NCBI GenBank assembly: GCA_030407315.1
Contig: JALQPE010000581.1
Location: forward strand, 37,747 to 101,746
Direction: 5' to 3'
Length of the DNA stretch: 64,000 bases
Source: Asparagopsis taxiformis
Taxonomy: Eukaryota; Rhodophyta; Florideophyceae; Bonnemaisoniales; Bonnemaisoniaceae
Made by a program: the position numbers and the translations under genes. Positions 32,719-41,431 of the stretch are shown here, in pieces (within the stretch, counting starts at the first letter, position 1; each line of letters starts with the position of its first letter). Below the pieces are notes generated by a model that worked only from the letters and a program-made list of their open reading frames with translations, was not told the DNA's origin and did no database searches.

Positions 32719-33243
32719 ATGGAAGAAGGGAAGTTCCTCCGCGGTCTTGAGGCGTCTATTGACTACAGCTTTCTCACCTTCAATTCTGTCGCTGAAGTAG
32801 TTGTGTGCACCTCGCATTCTGTTGCATTCTCTAAGTCTACAGCATTGTTGACCCATGTACGCAGTCGGCATGGAGTCAACAGTGTGTCAATTGACGATAT
32901 TCGGTCGTCCTTAATCAAGACTGATTCACTGAAAGAGCTTGTTGGCAGGAATATGGAACGAAGCACTCGTCAGGCTGCTGACCCTCTTGCAAAATACCCT
33001 CTGTGTCTAGGCGGTAAGGCTGAACCTTCCGAGTTTGCTTTGAAGTACCGAAATACACCTAGTGGACCGTTACAGAAAGGGGATATGCTTCAGAAAATTC
33101 CAAGCCTACCAACGCATTCTGCCCGACAGTGTTTGCACTGCTCGTTTTGCGCAATTTCAGACAGCGTTATGATAGCCCATTTTAAATCAAGTCACCCAAC
33201 GAGCTCAGAAGAAGCCAAAATTTATCTCCAAACTGCACGATAG
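32719..33243 (+). CDS. two-finger zinc protein, function unknown
   Basis: A 174-codon frame from the ATG at 32719. Two zinc-finger-like units share exactly the same spacing. The first is C30-x2-H33-x12-H46-x4-H51 (CTSHSVAF...HVRSRH) and the second is C138-x2-C141-x12-H154-x4-H159 (CLHCSFCA...HFKSSH). The pattern resembles paired C2H2 fingers of fungal/protist DUF3505-like proteins, often seen with mobile-element genes; that family call is tentative. A further coding-like frame follows at 33333 and runs into the telomere-like tract, so the native protein may have been longer, through an intron or frameshift. Confidence 0.55.
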   Translation: MEEGKFLRGLEASIDYSFLTFNSVAEVVVCTSHSVAFSKSTALLTHVRSRHGVNSVSIDDIRSSLIKTDSLKELVGRNMERSTRQAADPLAKYPLCLGGKAEPSEFALKYRNTPSGPLQKGDMLQKIPSLPTHSARQCLHCSFCAISDSVMIAHFKSSHPTSSEEAKIYLQTAR

Positions 33244-33332
33244 TGGATGTTCAAACAATTTCGCTAGGAAAAGCTGCGAGATATTTTCCTGTATACGGCG
33301 GACTGCATGACAGTCGCCGCGGAGGTATTTGA

Positions 33333-33638
33333 GATGAGGGGGAGATCAGGGAGCTTCAGAAAGATATCAGTGGACTCTCTGGAGAGTTGGGTAGTGAAGG
33401 CAATTTCAATATCCATTCTTCGCAGCGTAACGACCATGGCGCCATCCAAGTCAATTCTCCTCGCAACAGAGAATACAACGCTATAGTTGCATCTCTTTCA
33501 AAGAGACTTCTTCATCTACACCCATCTGCATCTAACCGATGCAGTGTGGGAGAGTCCAAGGTAAACTCGGAGACAAGGCAAAGGGAAACAAGCCTATTCC
33601 TGAAACTATGTGGCTTTGAAAACATACTCCAGGATTAG
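33333..33638 (+). pseudogene. coding-like fragment ended by the telomere-like tract
   Basis: An open frame of ~100 codons with protein-like, hydrophilic composition (starts DEGEIRELQKDISGLSGEL). It lies 90 bp downstream of the zinc-finger gene. Its stop codon is the TAG inside the first telomere-like repeat (33636-33638). It may be a second exon or frameshifted continuation of the upstream gene, truncated when the telomeric tract was added. Confidence 0.35.
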
Positions 33639-33978
33639 GGATTAGGGGATTAGGGGATTTTTAGGGGATTTTTTTAGGGGATTAGGGGATTAGGGATTTT
33701 AGGGGATTAGGGATTAGGGGATTAGGGGATTAGGATTAGGGATTAGGGGATTTTTTTAGGGGATTAGGGGATTTTTTTCAGGGGATTAGGTTTTAGGGGA
33801 TTAGGGGATTAGGGGATTAGGGGATTAGGATTTAGGGGATTAGGGGATTAGGGATTTAGGGGATTAGGGGATTAGGGGATTTAGGGGATTAGGGGTTAGG
33901 GGATTAGGGATTAGGGGATTAGGGGATTAGGGGATTAGGGATTAGGGGATTAGGGGATTAGGGGATTAGGGATTAGGG
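33632..33978 (+). repeat. telomere-like repeat tract, 347 bp
   Basis: About 40 units of (T)TAGGGGA or TTAGGG with variable T runs (up to seven T) and occasional missing G. G-rich on the plus strand, so by the usual rule the chromosome end lies to the right. It passes without a gap into the 3' end of the first Penelope-like element (GGGATTAGGGCAAGATCGG). Confidence 0.93.
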
Positions 33979-34142
33979 CAAGATCGGTCTTTGTTTGCTG
34001 TGCAGCACTTGAATTAACAGCTGGAGTGTAGAGCTCTCAGCCGAACTGTCGGGGTGACCTGGCTGAAATTTTTTCTCAGCTTTGGGGTCGACTTTTTCCG
34101 GGTTCAGGGAGCGGAAGCTGCTCGGGTTCGGGGCCAGAGGTA

Positions 34143-34305
34143 GTCCGGGATAGGGGCTTCACTGTTCCTGGGGACTATAAATTTTTCCAGCGTCCGGGAT
34201 AGGGGCTTCTCAGGTTCCCTGGGAACTATTCAATTTTCCAGTGTTCGGGTAGGGGCTTTCCCGTTGTCCTGGGAGTATATTCAGTTCCTGGTGTCCGGGG
34301 TCGGG
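34143..34305 (-). repeat. ~50 bp minisatellite in element 3' region
   Basis: Three full copies plus a partial one start with GT(C/T)CGGG at 34143, 34192, 34243 and 34293. Each carries TAGGGGCTT (plus strand), TCC(C)TGGGA and a short AT-rich segment. The same block recurs in every unit, about 165 bp into the unit from its 3' end. Confidence 0.8.
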
Positions 34306-34399
34306 GGCGATATCCTGCTTGATACCTCGGCAAAAAAATTTCGCTCGGTAGGGTACCGTAAAATGAATGCTGGGGATGATCGTCTTACTTGAGTGAGGG

Positions 34400-34480
34400 C
34401 TTGGGATCGTTCGCAGTTGCCAGTGTACTGAGAGAACGTTTCGACACCTTTAATGTGTCTTCATCAGCTCCTGACTAGAA
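34400..34480 (-). ncRNA. hammerhead-like ribozyme motif, incomplete
   Basis: The minus strand has CTGATGA (34461-34467), a hairpin GACAC-ATTAAAG-GTGTC, then GAAAC (34438-34442). These are the two conserved core strands and stem II of a hammerhead, with one extra A before stem II. A candidate stem III pairs ACGTTC with GAACG at 34406-34440, with a bulged A before TC. I could not complete stem I. Hammerheads are known in Penelope-like elements. The motif lies between the RT stop and the element 3' end in every unit (about 427-490 bp from each unit's start coordinate). Confidence 0.4.
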
Positions 34481-34680
34481 ACTATTCTACGATCCTGGCT
34501 GATCACCTCACTACTTATAGTGCCTGGTGTGTGCACCAAGCTATGAAATTGCTCTTCTGCTCTGTAAATTCTTGCAGCGGCGGCGGCGGAATCTAGGGCT
34601 TGAACAATTTCAGAAATTAGTGGTTTTTTGTCCATTCCTGGAATATTTTGGCCGGTTCAACGGTCCTGCAGGTGAACTGC

Positions 34681-36387
34681 TTATTGAATTCTCGGACTTT
34701 TGCGGAACATTGGGTATTTCCACGTTTGTTTTGCGGCTATGAGATGCTTCCCAATTTTCCTGAAGTCTTTGTAGACTATTTTGGGTGGCCATGCATCAAT
34801 TATGGCCTTTTGTTTTTTGTTGTATTGACCTAGCCTGCGGTCAATAAGGAGGGTCTTGATAGGGATTCTACTCAGCATAATTTTCCAGTGCTTGAATGTA
34901 TCATGATGATATCTTGTCAGAACCAGTTTTCCTTCTGGTGCGGTTCTTTCCCGCGTTTGAAAGATATACTTTTGTCGGTCATCAAACCTGATTCTTTTCC
35001 ATTTTTGTTTGATGATCGAAGCCTTATACCCTCTCTGCATGAGACCCTTGAAAATTGTCGACATTGCTCGCAGCCATTCGTAGCGACTACTTGTGTTTCG
35101 TAGCGCTCTAATTGCTTCTCCAGTGACAATTCCATTTTTCATGGAGCCTGGATGATTGCTGTTGGCTGGGAGATACAACATTTTGTTCGTAGGCTTGAAA
35201 AATACTTTGAGGTCGAACTTGCTCTCCATTTTGTATCTGATCCCTTTGAATATTGTGACGTCCAGATAGGTGGCCTCATAGTCACTGATCGTGTAGGTTA
35301 ATTTCAGATTAGAACAGCTGTTCAATTTTTCCAAGATTCTTGTTGCATCCACTCTTTCTTTCACAACCAGGACACCATCATCGATATATCTACTCTGGAA
35401 GTAGATGGACGAGTCTTGGAGTATTTCTTGAAACTTGAAATAGAGATACAGGTTTGCAAATGGTGGAGCAACCTGGGTTCCAGTAGCAGTCCCCACCATT
35501 TGTCTGTATATATTTTCTCCATGTTGAACATAATTGTTGTACATAATTAATTGGAGAACTTTTGTCCATATGTAATAGTCGCGTTTCATTATGTCCAAAT
35601 TTTCTTTCAGCGTGCTGATTGCATCTTTCAGGTCGATGTTCGGGTATAGTGATACCACATCGTATGTAACCAATACACAACACTTGGGTGCTTGAAAGAG
35701 CTCAAGCTGCCTTACAACACTTCTCGAATCTCTTGCTATTTCGGGGAGACTTTCAACTTCCTCTTGTAACACTCTGGCCAGCTCCTTACTGAGAGGCGCT
35801 AAGGTGTACGAATGTTGAGGAGTAATCGGGCGAGCACCCAGTCTCGACTTGTGCAGTTTTGGGATGATGTAAAATGGACACGGACTCTTAGCCTCTGTCG
35901 CATGTGTAATCCATTTCTTCTTTTTCCAGCCCGGTATTTCTGTCGCAAATCGTATCACGTTCTGTAGTCTCTCGACTATCTGTGCATGAGGAAATTTAGG
36001 GACTCGCTTAAATGTAGGCTCTCCGATATTTTTCCATACCAGAGACATATAGATGTCTCCGCGGACTGGTACAATACCAAGATTCTTGTCCGCGTTCTTT
36101 GTCACAACATCCATATTTTTCAAGTCATCAATTCCTTTTCGTATGGTATTTTCAAGCTTAGTCTGCCTTTGCTTGGGAATGGTCGCAATGTAGCGTAGAC
36201 ATTCTAGTTTCCACCTTTTCCAATTTTTCTGTTCATCGATGCTTAGTTCAGAGATGAGACTGGCGTAGGTATGTTCTACCTCGTTGATGAGCAGTGCCAA
36301 CGATCTCTGTAGATTACCTTGGAACGCGTATTTGTGTCCAAGGCGAAGTACCATTTTTGCAGCCGTTGAGAGTTTGTCCAGCTTCAC
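34681..36387 (-). CDS. Penelope-like reverse transcriptase (ORF2), unit 1
   Basis: 568 codons counted from a GTG at 36387; the first ATG is at 36354. The frame is open ~90 codons further upstream, overlapping ORF1. Motifs in order: KNADKNLG (98-104, equivalent of the Penelope DKG region), YIIPKLHK (173-180), ARPI, catalytic motif A TYDVVSLYPNI (Asp 243), motif B GTATGTQVAPPFANL (299-313), motif C YIDD (334-337), ATYLDV (372-377) and LPANSNHP (406-413). A PKIVYK...IGKHLI tail follows and no GIY-YIG domain. The protein copies element RNA into DNA, presumably priming from chromosome 3' ends. Unit 1 reads DDGVLVV after YI where other units have DDGLLVV, and DEQKN at residue 53 where others have DERKN. 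Confidence 0.9.
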   Translation of the reverse strand: MKLDKLSTAAKMVLRLGHKYAFQGNLQRSLALLINEVEHTYASLISELSIDEQKNWKRWKLECLRYIATIPKQRQTKLENTIRKGIDDLKNMDVVTKNADKNLGIVPVRGDIYMSLVWKNIGEPTFKRVPKFPHAQIVERLQNVIRFATEIPGWKKKKWITHATEAKSPCPFYIIPKLHKSRLGARPITPQHSYTLAPLSKELARVLQEEVESLPEIARDSRSVVRQLELFQAPKCCVLVTYDVVSLYPNIDLKDAISTLKENLDIMKRDYYIWTKVLQLIMYNNYVQHGENIYRQMVGTATGTQVAPPFANLYLYFKFQEILQDSSIYFQSRYIDDGVLVVKERVDATRILEKLNSCSNLKLTYTISDYEATYLDVTIFKGIRYKMESKFDLKVFFKPTNKMLYLPANSNHPGSMKNGIVTGEAIRALRNTSSRYEWLRAMSTIFKGLMQRGYKASIIKQKWKRIRFDDRQKYIFQTRERTAPEGKLVLTRYHHDTFKHWKIMLSRIPIKTLLIDRRLGQYNKKQKAIIDAWPPKIVYKDFRKIGKHLIAAKQTWKYPMFRKSPRIQ

Positions 36388-36389
36388 AC

Positions 36390-37312
36390 CTATTGGCGCG
36401 TTGTACGCTGTGAGCGGTTGGGTGGTTTTTTTCTTCCTCGCTCGGACTCTTGCGGTTTTTTCTGTGGTTTCTTCTTCTGGTATGGTTTTGATGTTTTCCC
36501 CTTGACTCCATTTTGTTCCTGCCGTACTGTAAAATTTTTTGTTCGGCCTCCGCCCTGGTTGGGTTTGGCCTTTCCGTTTTTCTGGGTCTGGGGTACTTGT
36601 GAAGTTATCCTTGACTGGAGTGCGGATACGTCTTGCTGCAGTTTTTTGACCTGTGGGTCAATTAGTTCTGCATCTATCCTTTGCTGTTCCTGTCGAGCCT
36701 TTTTTTCCTCCAATTTTTGGAGTTCTTCTCGTCGTCTGATCAGATCATTTGTCCTAATCTCATTTTCCAAATGGGATAGAATATGGTCAAGGTTGGCTTC
36801 AAGGCTTGCCAATTTTTGTTCGTCGGACGTCATGTTAGGCTGTGGGTGTAAATTCTCTGCAGAGAGTTGTGTCAAGATGGATGTAGTTTCGCGCTTCCAA
36901 TGTTGTCGCTTATTTTCCATCTCCTTCTTGATATCTGCAAGCTCTCCCTTGCGTGCAGTGAGTATCCCATTGATAACTGTATTTTGAAACACCTTTGCAG
37001 CTTCATCTATCACTTTGTCGATAGTTTGCTGTCTATTTCCTTTCACCATTACTCGGACGTTTAGGTGCAAGCTTTTTGGTGCGGTATTTTTTCCAGGTGT
37101 TCTTGTAGCGTGAGGATAGCATTTTCTTTAGCGCATAATGCCTTTAGGAGCTTACTTATTTCCCTTGTTGTGTTGGTTGTAAGCTTTTCTGCCCATGGCG
37201 GAATTTTTTGTAATATTCCTGGCATGGTGGGAGTCTCGTTTCCTAAGGGTACTCCCAGTGCTTCTCCTAATTTCCTTCTTCTCGCGCTTCGTTCGTTCGT
37301 TTCAAGCGGCAT
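36390..37312 (-). pseudogene. element ORF1, frameshifted, unit 1
   Basis: Same ORF1 as in unit 2, but one T is missing from a homopolymer near 37085-37091. The frame is split into an 83-codon 5' part (37061-37312) and a 226-codon 3' part (36390-37070). Unit 6 has the same change. Confidence 0.8.
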
Positions 37313-37342
37313 CTGGCTTCTTCCGTTTAGGATTCTTTTGTT

Positions 37343-37353
37343 GGGGATTAGGG
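37343..37353 (+). repeat. telomere-like junction motif GGGGATTAGGG, recurring
   Basis: The 11 bp joining unit 1 to unit 2. The same motif sits at every inter-unit junction: 40719-40729, 44095-44105, 47471-47481, 50847-50857, 54222-54232 and 57598-57608, and with one extra G at 60966-60977. It equals one and a half telomere-like repeats in the same orientation as the 33632 tract. Confidence 0.92.
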
Positions 37354-38055
37354 CAAGATCGGTCTTTGTTTGCTGTGCAGCACTTGAATTAACAGCTGGA
37401 GTGTAGAGCTCTCAGCCGAACTGTCGGGGTGACCTGGCTGAAATTTTTTCTCAGCTTTGGGGTCGACTTTTTCCGGGTTCAGGGAGCGGAAGCTGCTCGG
37501 GTTCGGGGCCAGAGGTAGTCCGGGATAGGGGCTTCACTGTTCCTGGGGACTATAAATTTTTCCAGCGTCCGGGATAGGGGCTTCTCAGGTTCCCTGGGAA
37601 CTATTCAATTTTCCAGTGTTCGGGTAGGGGCTTTCCCGTTGTCCTGGGAGTATATTCAGTTCCTGGTATCCGGGGTCGGGGGCGATATCCTGCTTGATAC
37701 CTCGGCAAAAAAATTTCGCTCGGTAGGGTACCGTAAAATGAATGCTGGGGATGATCGTCTTACTTGAGTGAGGGCTTGGGATCGTTCGCAGTTGCCAGTG
37801 TACTGAGAGAACGTTTCGACACCTTTAATGTGTCTTCATCAGCTCCTGACTAGAAACTATTCTACGATCCTGGCTGATCACCTCACTACTTATAGTGCCT
37901 GGTGTGTGCACCAAGCTATGAAATTGCTCTTCTGCTCTGTAAATTCTTGCAGCGGCGGCGGCGGAATCTAGGGCTTGAACAATTTCAGAAATTAGTGGTT
38001 TTTTGTCCATTCCTGGAATATTTTGGCCGGTTCAACGGTCCTGCAGGTGAACTGC

Positions 38056-39762
38056 TTATTGAATTCTCGGACTTTTGCGGAACATTGGGTATTTCCACGT
38101 TTGTTTTGCGGCTATGAGATGCTTCCCAATTTTCCTGAAGTCTTTGTAGACTATTTTGGGTGGCCATGCATCAATTATGGCCTTTTGTTTTTTGTTGTAT
38201 TGACCTAGCCTGCGGTCAATAAGGAGGGTCTTGATAGGGATTCTACTGAGCATAATTTTCCAGTGCTTGAATGTATCATGATGATATCTTGTCAGAACCA
38301 GTTTTCCTTCTGGTGCGGTTCTTTCCCGCGTTTGAAAGATATACTTTTGTCGGTCATCAAACCTGATTCTTTTCCATTTTTGTTTGATGATCGAAGCCTT
38401 ATACCCTCTCTGCATGAGACCCTTGAAAATTGTCGACATTGCTCGCAGCCATTCGTAGCGACTACTTGTGTTTCGTAGCGCTCTAATTGCTTCTCCAGTG
38501 ACAATTCCATTTTTCATGGAGCCTGGATGATTGCTGTTGGCTGGGAGATACAACATTTTGTTCGTAGGCTTGAAAAATACTTTGAGGTCGAACTTGCTCT
38601 CCATTTTGTATCTGATCCCTTTGAATATTGTGACGTCCAGATAGGTGGCCTCATAGTCACTGATCGTGTAGGTTAATTTCAGATTAGAACAGCTGTTCAA
38701 TTTTTCCAAGATTCTTGTTGCATCCACTCTTTCTTTCACAACCAGGAGACCATCATCGATATATCTACTCTGGAAGTAGATGGACGAGTCTTGGAGTATT
38801 TCTTGAAACTTGAAATAGAGATACAGGTTTGCAAATGGTGGAGCAACCTGGGTTCCAGTAGCAGTCCCCACCATTTGTCTGTATATATTTTCTCCATGTT
38901 GAACATAATTGTTGTACATAATTAATTGGAGAACTTTTGTCCATATGTAATAGTCGCGTTTCATTATGTCCAAATTTTCTTTCAGCGTGCTGATTGCATC
39001 TTTCAGGTCGATGTTCGGGTATAGTGATACCACATCGTATGTAACCAATACACAACACTTGGGTGCTTGAAAGAGCTCAAGCTGCCTTACAACACTTCTC
39101 GAATCTCTTGCTATTTCGGGGAGACTTTCAACTTCCTCTTGTAACACTCTGGCCAGCTCCTTACTGAGAGGCGCTAAGGTGTACGAATGTTGAGGAGTAA
39201 TCGGGCGAGCACCCAGTCTCGACTTGTGCAGTTTTGGGATGATGTAAAATGGACACGGACTCTTAGCCTCTGTCGCATGTGTAATCCATTTCTTCTTTTT
39301 CCAGCCCGGTATTTCTGTCGCAAATCGTATCACGTTCTGTAGTCTCTCGACTATCTGTGCATGAGGAAATTTAGGGACTCGCTTAAATGTAGGCTCTCCG
39401 ATATTTTTCCATACCAGAGACATATAGATGTCTCCGCGGACTGGTACAATACCAAGATTCTTGTCCGCGTTCTTTGTCACAACATCCATATTTTTCAAGT
39501 CATCAATTCCTTTTCGTATGGTATTTTCAAGCTTAGTCTGCCTTTGCTTGGGAATGGTCGCAATGTAGCGTAGACATTCTAGTTTCCACCTTTTCCAATT
39601 TTTCCGTTCATCGATGCTTAGTTCAGAGATGAGACTGGCGTAGGTATGTTCTACCTCGTTGATGAGCAGTGCCAACGATCTCTGTAGATTACCTTGGAAC
39701 GCGTATTTGTGTCCAAGGCGAAGTACCATTTTTGCAGCCGTTGAGAGTTTGTCCAGCTTCAC
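38056..39762 (-). CDS. Penelope-like reverse transcriptase (ORF2), unit 2
   Basis: Intact; same motifs as unit 1 with consensus DDGLLVV after YI. It begins 2 bases after the ORF1 stop if counted from the GTG at 39762. The open frame actually reaches back to 40032, overlapping ORF1 by 268 bp in the -1 frame. An ATG at 39729 would give 557 residues. Expression by -1 frameshifting from ORF1 is more plausible than GTG initiation. Confidence 0.92.
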   Translation of the reverse strand: MKLDKLSTAAKMVLRLGHKYAFQGNLQRSLALLINEVEHTYASLISELSIDERKNWKRWKLECLRYIATIPKQRQTKLENTIRKGIDDLKNMDVVTKNADKNLGIVPVRGDIYMSLVWKNIGEPTFKRVPKFPHAQIVERLQNVIRFATEIPGWKKKKWITHATEAKSPCPFYIIPKLHKSRLGARPITPQHSYTLAPLSKELARVLQEEVESLPEIARDSRSVVRQLELFQAPKCCVLVTYDVVSLYPNIDLKDAISTLKENLDIMKRDYYIWTKVLQLIMYNNYVQHGENIYRQMVGTATGTQVAPPFANLYLYFKFQEILQDSSIYFQSRYIDDGLLVVKERVDATRILEKLNSCSNLKLTYTISDYEATYLDVTIFKGIRYKMESKFDLKVFFKPTNKMLYLPANSNHPGSMKNGIVTGEAIRALRNTSSRYEWLRAMSTIFKGLMQRGYKASIIKQKWKRIRFDDRQKYIFQTRERTAPEGKLVLTRYHHDTFKHWKIMLSRIPIKTLLIDRRLGQYNKKQKAIIDAWPPKIVYKDFRKIGKHLIAAKQTWKYPMFRKSPRIQ

Positions 39763-39764
39763 AC

Positions 39765-40688
39765 CTATTGGCGCGTTGTACGCTGTGAGCGGTTGGGTGG
39801 TTTTTTTCTTCCTCGCTCGGACTCTTGCGGTTTTTTCTGTGGTTTCTTCTTCTGGTATGGTTTTGATGTTTTCCCCTTGACTCCATTTTGTTCCTGCCGT
39901 ACTGTAAAATTTTTTGTTCGGCCTCCGCCCTGGTTGGGTTTGGCCTTTCCGTTTTTCTGGGTCTGGGGTACTTGTGAAGTTATCCTTGACTGGAGTGCGG
40001 ATACGTCTTGCTGCAGTTTTTTGACCTGTGGGTCAATTAGTTCTGCATCTATCCTTTGCTGTTCCTGTCGAGCCTTTTTTTCCTCCAATTTTTGGAGTTC
40101 TTCTCGTCGTCTGATCAGATCATTTGTCCTAATCTCATTTTCCAAATGGGATAGAATATGGTCAAGGTTGGCTTCAAGGCTTGCCAATTTTTGTTCGTCG
40201 GACGTCATGTTAGGCTGTGGGTGTAAATTCTCTGCAGAGAGTTGTGTCAAGATGGATGTAGTTTCGCGCTTCCAATGTTGTCGCTTATTTTCCATCTCCT
40301 TCTTGATATCTGCAAGCTCTCCCTTGCGTGCAGTGAGTATCCCATTGATAACTGTATTTTGAAACACCTTTGCAGCTTCATCTATCACTTTGTCGATAGT
40401 TTGCTGTCTATTTCCTTTCACCATTACTCGGACGTTTAGGTGCAAGCTTTTTGGTGCGGTATTTTTTTCCAGGTGTTCTTGTAGCGTGAGGATAGCATTT
40501 TCTTTAGCGCATAATGCCTTTAGGAGCTTACTTATTTCCCTTGTTGTGTTGGTTGTAAGCTTTTCTGCCCATGGCGGAATTTTTTGTAATATTCCTGGCA
40601 TGGTGGGAGTCTCGTTTCCTAAGGGTACTCCCAGTGCTTCTCCTAATTTCCTTCTTCTCGCGCTTCGTTCGTTCGTTTCAAGCGGCAT
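39765..40688 (-). CDS. element ORF1, coiled-coil/basic protein, unit 2
   Basis: 307 codons from the ATG at 40688. The N-terminal ~75 residues are helical with RSARRRKLGEALG. Residues ~100-225 are strongly coiled-coil-like with heptad-type Leu/Ile and Lys/Glu (DLIRRREELQKLEEKKARQE). The last ~75 residues are very basic and Gln/Pro/Lys-rich (YQKKKPQKKPQ). No zinc knuckle. It resembles the nucleic-acid-binding ORF1 proteins of retroelements: likely to coat element RNA and oligomerise. Precedes the RT in the transcript. Confidence 0.8.
   Translation of the reverse strand: MPLETNERSARRRKLGEALGVPLGNETPTMPGILQKIPPWAEKLTTNTTREISKLLKALCAKENAILTLQEHLEKNTAPKSLHLNVRVMVKGNRQQTIDKVIDEAAKVFQNTVINGILTARKGELADIKKEMENKRQHWKRETTSILTQLSAENLHPQPNMTSDEQKLASLEANLDHILSHLENEIRTNDLIRRREELQKLEEKKARQEQQRIDAELIDPQVKKLQQDVSALQSRITSQVPQTQKNGKAKPNQGGGRTKNFTVRQEQNGVKGKTSKPYQKKKPQKKPQESERGRKKPPNRSQRTTRQ
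39909..39915 (-). promoter_or_regulatory. candidate -1 frameshift heptamer A-AAA-AAT
   Basis: In the ORF1 frame the codons ACA AAA AAT form the slippery pattern X-XXY-YYZ. The RT frame is exactly -1 to ORF1 and is open from 40032 onward, so a slip here gives an ORF1-RT fusion. A second A6 run (40017-40022) is less canonical. Present in every intact unit at the same offset (unit 1: 36534-36540). I could not evaluate a downstream pseudoknot. Confidence 0.5.
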
Positions 40689-41431
40689 CTGGCTTCTTCC
40701 GTTTAGGATTCTTTTGTTGGGGATTAGGGCAAGATCGGTCTTTGTTTGCTGTGCAGCACTTGAATTAACAGCTGGAGTGTAGAGCTCTCAGCCGAACTGT
40801 CGGGGTGACCTGGCTGAAATTTTTTCTCAGCTTTGGGGTCGACTTTTTCCGGGTTCAGGGAGCGGAAGCTGCTCGGGTTCGGGGCCAGAGGTAGTCCGGG
40901 ATAGGGGCTTCACTGTTCCTGGGGACTATAAATTTTTCCAGCGTCCGGGATAGGGGCTTCTCAGGTTCCCTGGGAACTATTCAATTTTCCAGTGTTCGGG
41001 TAGGGGCTTTCCCGTTGTCCTGGGAGTATATTCAGTTCCTGGTATCCGGGGTCGGGGGCGATATCCTGCTTGATACCTCGGCAAAAAAATTTCGCTCGGT
41101 AGGGTACCGTAAAATGAATGCTGGGGATGATCGTCTTACTTGAGTGAGGGCTTGGGATCGTTCGCAGTTGCCAGTGTACTGAGAGAACGTTTCGACACCT
41201 TTAATGTGTCTTCATCAGCTCCTGACTAGAAACTATTCTACGATCCTGGCTGATCACCTCACTACTTATAGTGCCTGGTGTGTGCACCAAGCTATGAAAT
41301 TGCTCTTCTGCTCTGTAAATTCTTGCAGCGGCGGCGGCGGAATCTAGGGCTTGAACAATTTCAGAAATTAGTGGTTTTTTGTCCATTCCTGGAATATTTT
41401 GGCCGGTTCAACGGTCCTGCAGGTGAACTGC

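Larger units (their letters stand above)
33979..37353 (-). mobile_element. Penelope-like element, unit 1 (3375 bp)
   Basis: The unit next to the telomere-like tract, in minus orientation: its 3' end (33979) touches the tract and its 5' end is near 37342. It differs from unit 2 at four substitutions I could find (34293, 34873, 35373, 36230) and one base missing from a T run in ORF1 (near 37085-37091). It ends with GGGGATTAGGG (37343-37353), which joins it to unit 2. No terminal inverted repeats or conventional LTRs. Confidence 0.9.
37354..40729 (-). mobile_element. Penelope-like element, unit 2 (3376 bp)
   Basis: Head-to-tail copy with both ORFs intact. It shares with unit 1, against units 3-9, a T in the ATTCTCGG segment near the RT stop (GAATTCTCGG versus GAATCCTCGG) and the KKQKAII coding variant. 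It shares the remaining sites with units 3-7. Confidence 0.92.

Noticed and set aside
34450..34635. A 61-codon minus-strand frame after the RT stop in each unit, as a possible ORF3
   Set aside because: It overlaps the hammerhead-like core, has no recognisable motif, and its conservation is explained by the near-identity of the units.
34681..36387. Assigning the RT to telomerase (TERT), group II introns or LINEs
   Set aside because: The DKN region, PKLHK, DVVSLYPNI, LDV and SNHP blocks fit Penelope-like RTs; no telomerase-specific T motif or LINE endonuclease is seen.
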